9,890 bases of DNA from an uncultured Collinsella sp. (GCA_900757265.1 CAAENW010000050.1:1-9890), one strand, 5' to 3'; shown: positions 1-7,078, numbered from the stretch's first letter. The notes: generated from the sequence alone by a model not told the origin. Numbers and translations: made by a program.

Positions 1-87
1 ATGCGCCCGGCCAGGTCCTTGGGTTACTTGCTTGCCGCCTAGATGGCGTCTTGGCGTCTAGATACTTGGCTGAATTTATGTGAATTG

Positions 88-119
88 AAAAGGGCTCGTT
101 GTTGATACGGGCCCTTTTT
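88..119. terminator. Bidirectional intrinsic terminator downstream of rpiB
   Basis: GGGCTCG (92-98) pairs with CGGGCCC (108-114) with one G-U wobble. Flanking AAAA (88-91) and TTTT (115-118) extend the stem to 11 bp around a 9-nt loop. T-runs follow the stem on both strands, so it can stop the minus-strand epimerase-rpiB transcript and also any plus-strand transcript entering from the left edge. Its position, 18 bp past the rpiB stop, fits. Confidence 0.85.
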
Positions 120-136
120 CTGTGTGGTCTATATGG

Positions 137-601
137 CTAGGCTTCAGCCGCTTCAAGATGCTGCGTCTCTTTGATCTCGGCGATCATGTCGATGCGGCGC
201 TGGTGGCGGCCGCCTTCGAACTTTGCGTCGAGCCATTCGTCCACAATCATCTTGGCGAGCTCCTCGCCCACCACACGGGCACCAAAAGCCACGATGTTGG
301 TGTTGTTGTGTTCGCGGCTGAGCTTAGCCGAATAGGGCTCGGAGCACACCACGGCGCGCACGCCCTTGACCGCGTTGGCCGCAAGACTAATTCCCACGCC
401 TGTGCCACAGATAAGTACGCCCAGGTCGCACTCCCCGCCCGCGACGGCGCAGCCGACCTTGTAGCCGCTGATGGGATAGTCGAAACGCTCGGTGGAGTTG
501 GTGCCAAAGTCCACGACCTCGTAGCCGCGCTCCTCCAGGTGCTCCTTGATGATGTTCTTGAGCTCAACGGCCACGTGGTCGTTACCGATTGCGATCTTCA
601 T
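137..601 (-). CDS. rpiB: Ribose-5-phosphate isomerase B (RpiB/LacAB family)
   Basis: Cytoplasmic isomerase interconverting ribose 5-phosphate and ribulose 5-phosphate; some family members also use allose 6-phosphate. The 154-residue product matches the family length (about 150) and resembles E. coli RpiB along its whole length. Visible features are the N-terminal GNDH (6-9) with D8/H9, the catalytic-type Cys65 in LICGTGVGIS followed by the GTGVG anion loop (66-70), AVVCSEPYSA (83-92), H98 in REHNNTN, and the C-terminal FEGGRHQRR. The ATG at 601 is chosen because AAAGGA lies 6 nt upstream on the coding strand; an in-frame ATG at 625 would add eight unconserved residues and has no such site. 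It lies 66 bp downstream of the epimerase gene on the same strand, so the two are probably cotranscribed and end at the hairpin at 88-119. The family is certain; the physiological substrate is not. Confidence 0.95.
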   Translation of the reverse strand: MKIAIGNDHVAVELKNIIKEHLEERGYEVVDFGTNSTERFDYPISGYKVGCAVAGGECDLGVLICGTGVGISLAANAVKGVRAVVCSEPYSAKLSREHNNTNIVAFGARVVGEELAKMIVDEWLDAKFEGGRHQRRIDMIAEIKETQHLEAAEA

Positions 602-667
602 GCTGGTTCCTTTCGATCGAGCCACATGGCTCTTTGCTATTAACTGACAGCCTCTGGCCTGCCGCGG

Positions 668-1321
668 TTAGTACTCCTCCCCCTGGCGCAGCTTCTCAAG
701 CGCTTCCGCATAGGTCATGTCCTTGCCAAACAGTGCGCTCGTGCCCAAGATGAAGCCGTCGGCACCGATGGCCGAGAGCTCCTTGACGCGCGCGGGCGAA
801 CAAGCGCCGTCGATCATGATCTTGAAGCCGTACTCATCCTTAAGAGCCGCAAGCTGCTCAATCTTCTTTTTAGTGAATTCGATAAACGCCTGCCCGGCAA
901 AACCGGGATTGACCGTCATGACCATCACGTAGTCGCAGAGGTTGAGAATCTCCTCAAGCTGGGTCACCGTGGTATCGGGGTTGACGGCGATGCCCGCAGC
1001 GCAACCGAGCGCTTTGATGGCGGCGAGCGTCTTGACCACATAGCGCTCGGACTCGGGATGAATGTAGATGATATCAGCGCCCGCATCGGTAAAGAGGTCG
1101 ATCTTGGCCGCCGGGTTCTCGATCATCAGATGCACGTCGACGAGCTTTTGCGTGGCAGCGCGCACGGCCTTGATGTCCTCGAGGCCCATCGCAAAGTTAG
1201 GTACAAAGCTACCGTCCATCACATCGCAGTGGAAGATATCGGCACCCGCGGAGTCGAGCTCGCGCACCGTGTTGGCAAGCTCGCCGTAATCGGCGCACAT
1301 CATACTGGGGCAGAGAAGCAT
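668..1321 (-). CDS. alsE: Ribulose-phosphate 3-epimerase family protein, most like D-allulose-6-phosphate 3-epimerase (AlsE)
   Basis: A 217-residue TIM-barrel sugar-phosphate epimerase. Likely metal ligands and catalytic acids are visible: H31 and D33 in FHCDVMDGSFVPN, H64 in DVHLMIENP, and D171 in MIDGACS. The phosphate-binding loops are VMTVNPGFAGQ (134-144) and FILGTSALF. Several features differ from ordinary Rpe and recall E. coli AlsE: CPSMMCAD at the start instead of SPSILSAD, IHPES (87-91) instead of a plain HxE, and DGACS instead of VDGGI. This suggests allulose 6-phosphate to fructose 6-phosphate rather than, or besides, ribulose 5-phosphate to xylulose 5-phosphate. The start is supported by GAGG 8 nt upstream. 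The gene is first of a two-gene minus-strand unit with rpiB and is divergent from a LacI-family regulator. Family certain, AlsE specificity moderately likely; a plain Rpe is the alternative. Confidence 0.9.
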   Translation of the reverse strand: MLLCPSMMCADYGELANTVRELDSAGADIFHCDVMDGSFVPNFAMGLEDIKAVRAATQKLVDVHLMIENPAAKIDLFTDAGADIIYIHPESERYVVKTLAAIKALGCAAGIAVNPDTTVTQLEEILNLCDYVMVMTVNPGFAGQAFIEFTKKKIEQLAALKDEYGFKIMIDGACSPARVKELSAIGADGFILGTSALFGKDMTYAEALEKLRQGEEY

Positions 1322-1357
1322 AGATGATTCCTCACAAATTCGTCCAAGAGCGTCATT

Positions 1358-1375
1358 TGGTTAATCGTATAACCA
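1358..1375. promoter_or_regulatory. Operator-like palindrome O1, epimerase side
   Basis: TGGTTAATCGTATAACCA has perfect 6-bp arms TGGTTA/TAACCA around a centre containing CG, the usual layout of LacI-family operators. It sits 37 bp upstream of the epimerase start and nearly repeats the sequence at 1451-1468. Assignment to the neighbouring LacI-type regulator is inferred from position and symmetry. Confidence 0.7.
1366..1371 (-). promoter_or_regulatory. Possible -10 element for the epimerase-rpiB unit
   Basis: Read on the minus strand this is TATACG (TATACGAT in context), lying inside operator O1. It would put transcription start near 1359 and give a leader of about 38 nt. No convincing -35 is seen at 16-18 bp, so this is weak. 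If right, repressor bound at O1 would directly block the promoter. Confidence 0.3.
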
Positions 1376-1450
1376 GCTGCGAATCTACCAAATACCAGTG
1401 TATGAATCGGTAAGCGGTAGTTATTCACTCCGTGAACGGTACCTAATTCA

Positions 1451-1468
1451 TGGTTAATCGTATAATCA
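1451..1468. promoter_or_regulatory. Operator-like palindrome O2, regulator side
   Basis: TGGTTAATCGTATAATCA is identical to O1 at 17 of 18 positions and in the same orientation; one arm has TAATCA instead of TAACCA. Centre-to-centre distance to O1 is 93 bp, compatible with looping between two bound dimers. It contains TATAAT (1461-1466), so binding here would also affect transcription of the LacI-type gene. Confidence 0.65.
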
Positions 1469-1495
1469 AGTGTTAACCAAATAGGACGTTATAAT
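1461..1495 (+). promoter_or_regulatory. Candidate -10 elements for the LacI-type regulator
   Basis: Two perfect TATAAT hexamers face the regulator gene, at 1461-1466 (inside O2) and 1490-1495 (between half-sites). Neither has a good TTGACA-like -35 at the normal spacing, so I cannot choose between them. Both lie among operator sequences, which suggests autoregulation. Confidence 0.4.
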
Positions 1496-1518
1496 TGTTA
1501 ACCAGCAGGCGTTAACCA
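1472..1518. repeat. Three direct GTTAACCA operator half-sites
   Basis: GTTAACCA occurs at 1472-1479, 1497-1504 and 1511-1518, all in the same orientation, with start-to-start distances of 25 and 14 bp. Each contains the TTAACCA half of O1, and GTTAAC is itself palindromic. The second has an imperfect left arm (GTTATA, 1488-1493), making it a degenerate operator with one extra spacer base. They occupy the leader just before the regulator's ribosome binding site. Confidence 0.6.
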
Positions 1519-1531
1519 AGCTGGAGGTCCC

Positions 1532-2536
1532 ATGGCGCAAAAACAGCTCTCAATGAAAGAAATCGCCCAACTTGCCGGGGTCTCCGTAGCCACCGTGAGC
1601 CATGTGGTCAACAACGTTGGCCGTTTCTCCGAGGACACGCGCAAACGCGTGCAGGATGTTATCGACCAGTACGGTTACGTTACCAACCAGTCCGCCAAGA
1701 CGCTTCGCCAAGCGCAGTCGCGCTCCATAGGCATGATCGTGCCCGATATATCCAACGACTTCTTTTCCAAGATCGCCTACCACGTAGAGCGCACGCTTGC
1801 GGCGCAGGGGTACTCTGTCTTTGTCTGCAACAGCGGCAACGATCCGCAGCGCGAGCGCGATTACTTCCATAGCCTTGCCAGCAAGCAGGCCGACGGCATC
1901 ATATGCATCTCGGGCCTGCGTGAGCTCACGGACGACATCGTCACGCGCGGTATCCCCGTGGTCTGCATCGACCGCATGCCGCAGTCGGACCTCGCCATCC
2001 CCCACGTGGGGACCGATGACGAACGCGGCGCCTACCTGGCAACGAGCGCACTCATTGACCGCGACTGCAAAAACATCCTCACCATCTCGAGCTTTACCGC
2101 AGACTACGACCGCAACGACCGCCTCACGGGCTATATGCATGCGCTCGCCGATCATGGCCTGCCGCTTCGCCGCGAGTACATGGCCTACGTCACCGGCCAG
2201 CGTCCTAGCATGGACGAGGCTCAGGATATCGTTGCAGGAATGATCGATGCGGGCATGCCGCTCGACGGCATCTTTGCCACAAGCGACCATTCGGCCGCAG
2301 GAGCGCTGCGCGCCGTGCAGGCAGCAGGTCTCAACGTGCCCGGAGACATCAAGATCGTGGGCTACGATGACTCCATCTACTCCAAGCTCACCACGCCGCA
2401 GATCACCACGGTTCAGCGCCACCCCGAGCTCATGGCACAAGAGGGTTGCAAGGCGCTCCTCGACCTCATCGCAGGCCGCACCCCCGCCATGGAGACCGTG
2501 GCCCCCGTAGAGCTCGTACGCCGCAGGAGCTGCTAA
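1532..2536 (+). CDS. LacI/PurR-family transcriptional regulator
   Basis: A 334-residue regulator of standard family length. An N-terminal helix-turn-helix spans residues 8-28 (MKEIAQLAGVSVATVSHVVNN). It is followed by RFSEDTRKRV, YGYVTNQSAKTLR with hinge-helix L58, and a periplasmic-binding-protein-like sensor domain from about residue 65 (SIGMIVPDISNDFF). Conserved sensor segments include ADGIICIS, IPVVCIDR, DGIFATSDHSAAGALRAV, DIKIVGYDDS and LTTPQITTVQRHPELM. GGAGG lies 4 nt before the ATG. It is divergent from the epimerase-rpiB pair across a region with two 18-bp palindromes and three half-sites, so the natural targets are that pair and its own gene. The effector is unknown; a pentose or hexose (phosphate) is a reasonable inference from the neighbours. 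Confidence 0.93.
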   Translation: MAQKQLSMKEIAQLAGVSVATVSHVVNNVGRFSEDTRKRVQDVIDQYGYVTNQSAKTLRQAQSRSIGMIVPDISNDFFSKIAYHVERTLAAQGYSVFVCNSGNDPQRERDYFHSLASKQADGIICISGLRELTDDIVTRGIPVVCIDRMPQSDLAIPHVGTDDERGAYLATSALIDRDCKNILTISSFTADYDRNDRLTGYMHALADHGLPLRREYMAYVTGQRPSMDEAQDIVAGMIDAGMPLDGIFATSDHSAAGALRAVQAAGLNVPGDIKIVGYDDSIYSKLTTPQITTVQRHPELMAQEGCKALLDLIAGRTPAMETVAPVELVRRRSC

Positions 2537-2547
2537 CCGCACAGAAA

Positions 2548-2591
2548 GACGCCGCGGGACGCATCCAAGCCTGGAAACGTTCCGCGGCGTC
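2548..2591 (+). terminator. Strong hairpin after the LacI-type gene, without a T-tract
   Basis: GACGCCGCGG (2548-2557) is the perfect reverse complement of CCGCGGCGTC (2582-2591). In plus-strand RNA the stem extends inward through a G-U and three more pairs (to 2561/2578), giving 14 bp and a 16-nt loop. It starts 12 nt past the regulator stop and lies between convergent genes. No U-run follows, so it may terminate inefficiently or act as a 3'-end stabiliser. Confidence 0.5.
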
Positions 2592-2666
2592 GGCATTGGC
2601 GACCTGCGACCATCGGGCGGCCAGAAGCGTCGCACCCATGGTCATCGCCCGCAAGTTCGTCGCTCG

Positions 2667-5411
2667 CTACTTGGCGTCGGCCCAGGTTATGCCGGTGCTG
2701 GCTTCGGCGATGAGGGGTACGCGTAGGTCTACGACGTGCTCCATGACGTCGCGGACCATGGTGGTTAGGCGCTCGACTTCGTTGACGGGGCACTCAAAGT
2801 CCAGTTCGTCGTGTACCTGCAAGATCATGTGGGCGGCAAAACCCTCTTCTTCCAGGCGGCGGCTTACGCGGGCCATGGCGATCTTGATGATGTCGGCCGC
2901 GGTGCCCTGCATGGGGTGGTTCATGGCCGTGCGCTCGCCAAAGCCGCGGAGTTGCGGATTTTTGGCCTTGAGCTCGGGAATATGGCGTCTGCGGCCATAC
3001 ATGGTCTCGGCGTAGCCCGTCTGCTTGGCACGTGCCACCACGTTGTCGAGGAACGTACGCACACCCGGGTAGGCCTCGTAGTAGCGGTCGATCATGTCGC
3101 GCGCCTCGGCCATCGAGATGTGCAGCGACTGCGACAGACCATAGGCCTGCTGACCGTACACGATGCCAAAGTTCACGGCCTTGGCGCGGCTACGCAGGTC
3201 GGGTGTCACCTCGGACACCGGCACGCCAAATACGCGCGCGGCCGTCTCGGCATGGAAGTCCTCGCCCTCGTTGAAGGCGCGCACCAGGTGCTCGTCACCC
3301 GAAAGATGCGCGAGCAGGCGCAGCTCGATCTGCGAGTAGTCCACCGCCAAAAAGACGCTGCCCTCGCCCGCCGAGAACGCCGTCTTGACGGTACGCCCCA
3401 GCTCCGAGCGCGTCGGAATGTTTTGCAGATTGGGGTCGCTCGAAGACAAACGCCCCGTCGCGGTGATGGTCTGGTTGTACGTGGTGTGCACACGCCCGTC
3501 ACCACGGCGCAGCGGGCCCAGCGTGTCCAGATAGGTCGACTTAATCTTGGACTTCTCACGCCAGTCCAAAATCAGGCGCACGATCTCGTGGTCGCGGGCA
3601 AGGTCGCTCAGCACCTTGGCGTTGGTCGAATAGTAGCCGCGCTTGGTCTTTTTGAGGCCCTTGGTCGGAAGTCCCATAACATCAAACAGCACGTGCGAGA
3701 GTTGCATGGGGCTGCCGATGTTAAAGGTCTCGTCGCCGGCCAGGTCGCGAATGCTGCGCTCGACATCGGCAATCTGGGTCGCCAGGCCCTCGGACAGACT
3801 GTGCAGGCGGTCGGGGTCCACGAGCATGCCCGCGCGCTCCATCTTGGCAAGCACCGGCACGAGCGGCATCTCGATCCCATCGAACACGTTGGCGGCGTTC
3901 TCGCGGGCCATGCGGTCACGCAGCGGTGCAACCAGCGCCAGCGTCAAGGCCGCCGTGCGAGCGGCGGGCGCAGGAGCGTCCTCGCCAGCACCCTCTGCGC
4001 CGCGCGCCGCAGGCAGCGCCATCTGCAGATACGTATCGGCCAGATACACCTCGTCAAACTCGGAGCGGTCGGAATCCAACAGGTAGGCGGCAACAACGGT
4101 ATCGAAGATGCGCGTGGAATCGACTGCCAGCGGATCCATGAGCTCGAGCTCAGAAGAATCGATGGGCGAAAGCTCATGCAGAAGCGCCTTCATATCCGGG
4201 CTCGCCACACGGCCTTCCATAAACAGACGCGCGAGCACGCCGGCAATCACGCCGTGGGCGAAGTTGAAGCCCTCAACCTCAGCCGCCGCACCGCTGTCGC
4301 CCTCCTCGAGCGCAAACAGGCCCTTGGACGTCGCCAACCACAGCGTGCGCGTCAGCCCAAAGAGCGCGCCCTCTTCCTTGTCATCGTCCACCACGGCGGC
4401 GACCCACTCGCCGGCATCAATCACGCGGGAGACCTCAGCCGCAACGGCACCAAGCGCGCCAGCATCGCCGGCGGCTGCGCGCAAAACGGCGGGAATCTCA
4501 AACGTGCTGGCAGCTGCCCCGCCCTCGCCGCCGATCAGCGCCAAGAAACGGTTCTGCATGGCGGTGATACCAAGCGTGCCCAGCGCCGCGGAAACCTCAT
4601 CGGCGGAAAACGCCGGGAAGGACGTCGCATCAAAATCGAGCTCAACGGGTGCATCGGTGCGGATGGTAGCCACCTTACGGCTCAGCAGCGCGTCGTCGAT
4701 GTGTGCGCGCAGGTTTTCTCCCATCTTGCCCTTGACCTCGTCAGCATGCGCGATGACCTCGTCAAGGCTGCCGTACTGCGTGATGAGCGCACTCGCCTTT
4801 TTGGGGCCGATGCCCGGTACGCCGGGAATGTTGTCCGACGTATCGCCCTTCAGACCGTAAAAATCGGGCACGAGCGCCGGCGTGATGCCGTGATACAGGT
4901 CGTCCACGCTCTCGGGCGTCATGATCGCCACGTCGGACAGGCCCTTGCGAGTCGAGACCACGTTGACGTGCTCGGTCACGAGCTGATACATGTCGCGGTC
5001 GCCGGTCACCAGCAGCATGTCGCAGCCGGCCTCCTCGCCCAGGCGCGCCATGGTTCCCAGGATATCGTCGCCTTCCCAGCCCTCGGACTGCAAAATGGGC
5101 ACGTTGAGCGCGGCGAGCAGCTCCTTGATCATGGGGAACTGCGCGTGCAGGTCGGGGTCCATGGGCGGGCGCTGCGCCTTGTACTGCGGCAGCATCTCCA
5201 TACGCACGCGCGGCTTGCCCTTGTCAAACGCCACGACAACGCCGTCGGGATTAAAGGCATCGATCATCTTGAGGAACATGTTCAGAAAACCAAAGATCGC
5301 GTTGGTGGGGCGACCGTCCGGCGCGTTCATGGTCGGCGGCACGGCGTGGAAGGCGCGATGCATGAGCGAGTTGCCGTCGATGGCGGCAAAGGTACGGCGC
5401 TTTTCAGACAT
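2667..5411 (-). CDS. polA: DNA polymerase I (5' nuclease + polymerase; 3'-5' exonuclease domain apparently inactive)
   Basis: A 914-residue repair/Okazaki-fragment polymerase. Residues 1-290 form the 5' nuclease: IDGNS (11-15), D63 in AFDKGKPRVR, EGWEGDD (110-116), TGDRD (136-140), GLKGDTSDN (186-194), then the helix-hairpin-helix GVPGIGPKKA. The polymerase domain has motif A DYSQIELR from D691, the O-helix RSRAKAVNFGIVYG with K744, F748 and Y752, and motif C HDE at 867-869. F748 corresponds to the Phe of ordinary PolA rather than a ddNTP-tolerant Tyr. Between them, the region where the first exonuclease motif should lie reads WVAAVVDDDKEEG with no DxE, and no YxxxD motif is visible; only an FDT-like remnant (RIFDTVVAAYLL) remains, so proofreading is probably lost, as in many Gram-positive PolA proteins. 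The ATG at 5411 has GAGGT 7 nt upstream; the 13-codon upstream extension does not look coding. Convergent with the LacI-type gene, divergent from the aminopeptidase. Confidence 0.96.
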   Translation of the reverse strand: MSEKRRTFAAIDGNSLMHRAFHAVPPTMNAPDGRPTNAIFGFLNMFLKMIDAFNPDGVVVAFDKGKPRVRMEMLPQYKAQRPPMDPDLHAQFPMIKELLAALNVPILQSEGWEGDDILGTMARLGEEAGCDMLLVTGDRDMYQLVTEHVNVVSTRKGLSDVAIMTPESVDDLYHGITPALVPDFYGLKGDTSDNIPGVPGIGPKKASALITQYGSLDEVIAHADEVKGKMGENLRAHIDDALLSRKVATIRTDAPVELDFDATSFPAFSADEVSAALGTLGITAMQNRFLALIGGEGGAAASTFEIPAVLRAAAGDAGALGAVAAEVSRVIDAGEWVAAVVDDDKEEGALFGLTRTLWLATSKGLFALEEGDSGAAAEVEGFNFAHGVIAGVLARLFMEGRVASPDMKALLHELSPIDSSELELMDPLAVDSTRIFDTVVAAYLLDSDRSEFDEVYLADTYLQMALPAARGAEGAGEDAPAPAARTAALTLALVAPLRDRMARENAANVFDGIEMPLVPVLAKMERAGMLVDPDRLHSLSEGLATQIADVERSIRDLAGDETFNIGSPMQLSHVLFDVMGLPTKGLKKTKRGYYSTNAKVLSDLARDHEIVRLILDWREKSKIKSTYLDTLGPLRRGDGRVHTTYNQTITATGRLSSSDPNLQNIPTRSELGRTVKTAFSAGEGSVFLAVDYSQIELRLLAHLSGDEHLVRAFNEGEDFHAETAARVFGVPVSEVTPDLRSRAKAVNFGIVYGQQAYGLSQSLHISMAEARDMIDRYYEAYPGVRTFLDNVVARAKQTGYAETMYGRRRHIPELKAKNPQLRGFGERTAMNHPMQGTAADIIKIAMARVSRRLEEEGFAAHMILQVHDELDFECPVNEVERLTTMVRDVMEHVVDLRVPLIAEASTGITWADAK

Positions 5412-5519
5412 ATTGAATACCTCGCTTTGGGCTGGGCACGGTTTGCTCACACCAGTTTACACGCTCCCCGCCCCGCGGCCACCGCACATCAGGCTTCCCT
5501 GCCGCCGCGGGCCCGCGCG

Positions 5520-5528
5520 TGATACGAT
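5520..5528 (+). promoter_or_regulatory. Possible extended -10 for the M18 aminopeptidase gene
   Basis: TGATACGAT fits an extended -10 (TGn plus TACGAT), about 50 bp before the start codon. No -35 is recognisable in the GC-rich sequence upstream, which includes a perfect 12-bp palindrome CGCGGGCCCGCG (5506-5517). The rest of the polA/aminopeptidase gap (5412-5577) shows nothing else, except a weak minus-strand TAAACT (5454-5459) that might serve polA. Confidence 0.3.
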
Positions 5529-5577
5529 GGCTCACGGTACATCAACCAGCACGATCAATCCGAAAGGAGCCTGCGTC

Positions 5578-6975
5578 ATGGAGCGTCCCTGCGCATGGAA
5601 AAAGTACACGCCACAGCAGATCGAGGAGCTCGAGGAGCTTTGCCGCGGCTATAAGCAGTTTTTGAGTGAGAACAAGACCGAGCGCCTGTGCGTCAAGGCC
5701 GGTATCAAGATGGCCGAGGAGGCGGGCTACGTCAATCTGGAGACCGTGATCGCCGAGGGCCGCGCGCTCAAGGCCGGCGACAAGGTGTACGCCGCCAATC
5801 ACGGCAAGGACCTCATGCTCGTCAACCTGGGCACCGCCCCGCTCGAGCAGGGCTTTAACATCCTGGGCGCCCATGTGGACTCGCCACGCCTGGACCTCAA
5901 GCAGAACCCCGCCTTCGAGGCCGGCGACATGACTTATCTCGACACGCACTACTATGGCGGCGTCAAGAGCTACCACTGGGTCGCTTCCCCGCTCGCACTC
6001 GTAGGCGTCATCTGCAAAAAGGACGGCACCACCGTCGACATCAACATCGGTGACAAGGCTGACGACCCGGTCTTTACCATCTCCGACCTGCTGATCCACC
6101 TCTCGAGCGAGCAGATGGCCAAGCCCGCCAAGGACGCCGTCGACGCCGAGATCCTCGACGTGATCGTGGGCGGCCGCCCCGTCAAGTTTGACGAGGACGA
6201 CAAGGACGCCCCCAAGGAGCCCGTCAAGCAGATGTTCTTGGATATCCTCAAGGAACAGTACGATGTCGAGGAGGAGGACTTCCTCTCCGCCGAGATCGAG
6301 GTCGTGCCCGCCGGCCCCGCCCGCGACATGGGTCTCGACCGCTCCATGATTCTGGGCTATGGCCACGACGACCGCGTCTGCGCTTACCCCTCCATGCTCG
6401 CCCAGATCAACGTGGCAGACGTCGAGCGTACGAGTATCACGCTCATCGTCGACAAGGAGGAGATCGGCTCCGTGGGCGCCACCGGCATGACGAGCCGCTT
6501 CTTCGAGAACACCGTCGCCGAGATCATGACGCTCGCCGGCGAGGATAGCCCGCTGGCCCTGCGCCGCGCGCTCGCCCGCAGCCGCATGCTCTCCTCCGAC
6601 GTGTCCGCCGGCTTCGACCCGGGCTACGCCGGCAAGTTCGAAACCAAGAACGCAGCCTTTATGGGTCGCGGCCTGTGCTTTAACAAGTACACGGGCAGCC
6701 GCGGCAAGGGCGGCTCTAACGACGCCGACGCCGAGTATGTGGCCCTCATCCGCGACATCATGGACGAGGCCGGCGTGGACTTCCAGACCTGCGAGCTTGG
6801 TCGCGTCAACGCGGGCGGCGGCGGCACCATCGCATACATCATGGCTAAGTACGGCATGAACGTCATCGACTCTGGCGTTGCCGTCCTGTCCATGCACGCC
6901 CTGTGGGAGGTCGCTAACAAGGCCGATATCTACGAGGCCTATCGCGGCTACAAGGCCTTCATCGAGCGCGCGTAA
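5578..6975 (+). CDS. M18-family zinc aminopeptidase (aminopeptidase 1 / aspartyl aminopeptidase-like)
   Basis: A 465-residue cytosolic metallopeptidase that removes N-terminal residues from peptides. The M18 di-metal motifs appear in order: H99 and D101 in LGAHVDSPRLDL, GHDDR (262-266) supplying the bridging Asp, E294/E295 in DKEEIGS (general base and metal ligand), and H440 in VLSMHALWE. Other conserved stretches are YLDTHYYGGVKSYHW, RMLSSDVSAGFDPGY, GSRGKGGSNDADAEY and NAGGGGTIAYIMAKYG. The SSDVSAGFDP version differs from the SSDxAHAxHPN of eukaryotic-type aspartyl aminopeptidases and fits the bacterial aminopeptidase-1 subgroup. AAAGGAG lies 8 nt before the ATG. The reading frame is open for a further 196 codons upstream, but that stretch is antisense to polA and does not look coding. 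Substrate preference cannot be read from sequence. The gene appears monocistronic, followed by a large hairpin. Confidence 0.93.
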   Translation: MERPCAWKKYTPQQIEELEELCRGYKQFLSENKTERLCVKAGIKMAEEAGYVNLETVIAEGRALKAGDKVYAANHGKDLMLVNLGTAPLEQGFNILGAHVDSPRLDLKQNPAFEAGDMTYLDTHYYGGVKSYHWVASPLALVGVICKKDGTTVDINIGDKADDPVFTISDLLIHLSSEQMAKPAKDAVDAEILDVIVGGRPVKFDEDDKDAPKEPVKQMFLDILKEQYDVEEEDFLSAEIEVVPAGPARDMGLDRSMILGYGHDDRVCAYPSMLAQINVADVERTSITLIVDKEEIGSVGATGMTSRFFENTVAEIMTLAGEDSPLALRRALARSRMLSSDVSAGFDPGYAGKFETKNAAFMGRGLCFNKYTGSRGKGGSNDADAEYVALIRDIMDEAGVDFQTCELGRVNAGGGGTIAYIMAKYGMNVIDSGVAVLSMHALWEVANKADIYEAYRGYKAFIERA

Positions 6976-6989
6976 CCAACCCTTCATCA

Positions 6990-7063
6990 GTTGCGGTGAA
7001 ATACAGACTAAACTGGCCCATAAACGGCCAAAACAGACCGTATTCCACCGCAACTTCCTTTTT
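6990..7063. terminator. Long imperfect palindrome with T-tract between aminopeptidase and yaaA
   Basis: Outer arms GTTGCGGTGAAATAC (6990-7004) and GTATTCCACCGCAAC (7040-7054) pair at 14 of 15 positions. A symmetrical internal loop (9 nt on each side) leads to an inner stem TGGCC/GGCCA (7014-7018/7026-7030) with a 7-nt loop. TTCCTTTTT (7055-7063) follows on the plus strand. It fits a terminator for the aminopeptidase gene, but it is unusually long and ends only a few bases before the yaaA ribosome binding site, so it could also be a leader attenuator or a mobile palindromic repeat. Confidence 0.65.
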
Positions 7064-7078
7064 GGCAGAGGAGAGTCC

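Noticed and set aside
1..83. Possible C-terminus of a plus-strand gene entering from the left (frame open to TGA at 81-83, another frame to TAG at 40-42)
   Set aside because: Too short to identify, with no conserved motif, and two frames are equally possible. The terminator just after it (88-119) is compatible with a gene end but is already explained by rpiB.
1424..1436. Small palindrome TTCACTCCGTGAA in the divergent regulatory region
   Set aside because: A 5-bp-arm palindrome is expected by chance in a 210-bp region; it does not resemble the repeated operator motif and has no second copy.
1550..2635. A 361-codon open frame on the minus strand opposite the LacI-type gene
   Set aside because: Shadow of a gene with a complete LacI-family domain structure; no initiation signals and no recognisable domain.
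2811..5522. A 903-codon open frame on the plus strand opposite polA
   Set aside because: It lies wholly antisense to polA, which has full-length, motif-complete coding evidence. The translation is rich in His, Arg, Gly and Val with no recognisable domain, as expected for a shadow frame in high-GC DNA, and no ribosome binding site or promoter is evident.
4990..5577. 196-codon in-frame extension upstream of the M18 aminopeptidase
   Set aside because: It is antisense to the 5' end of polA; the M18 family begins at the ATG at 5578, which has a strong AAAGGAG site.
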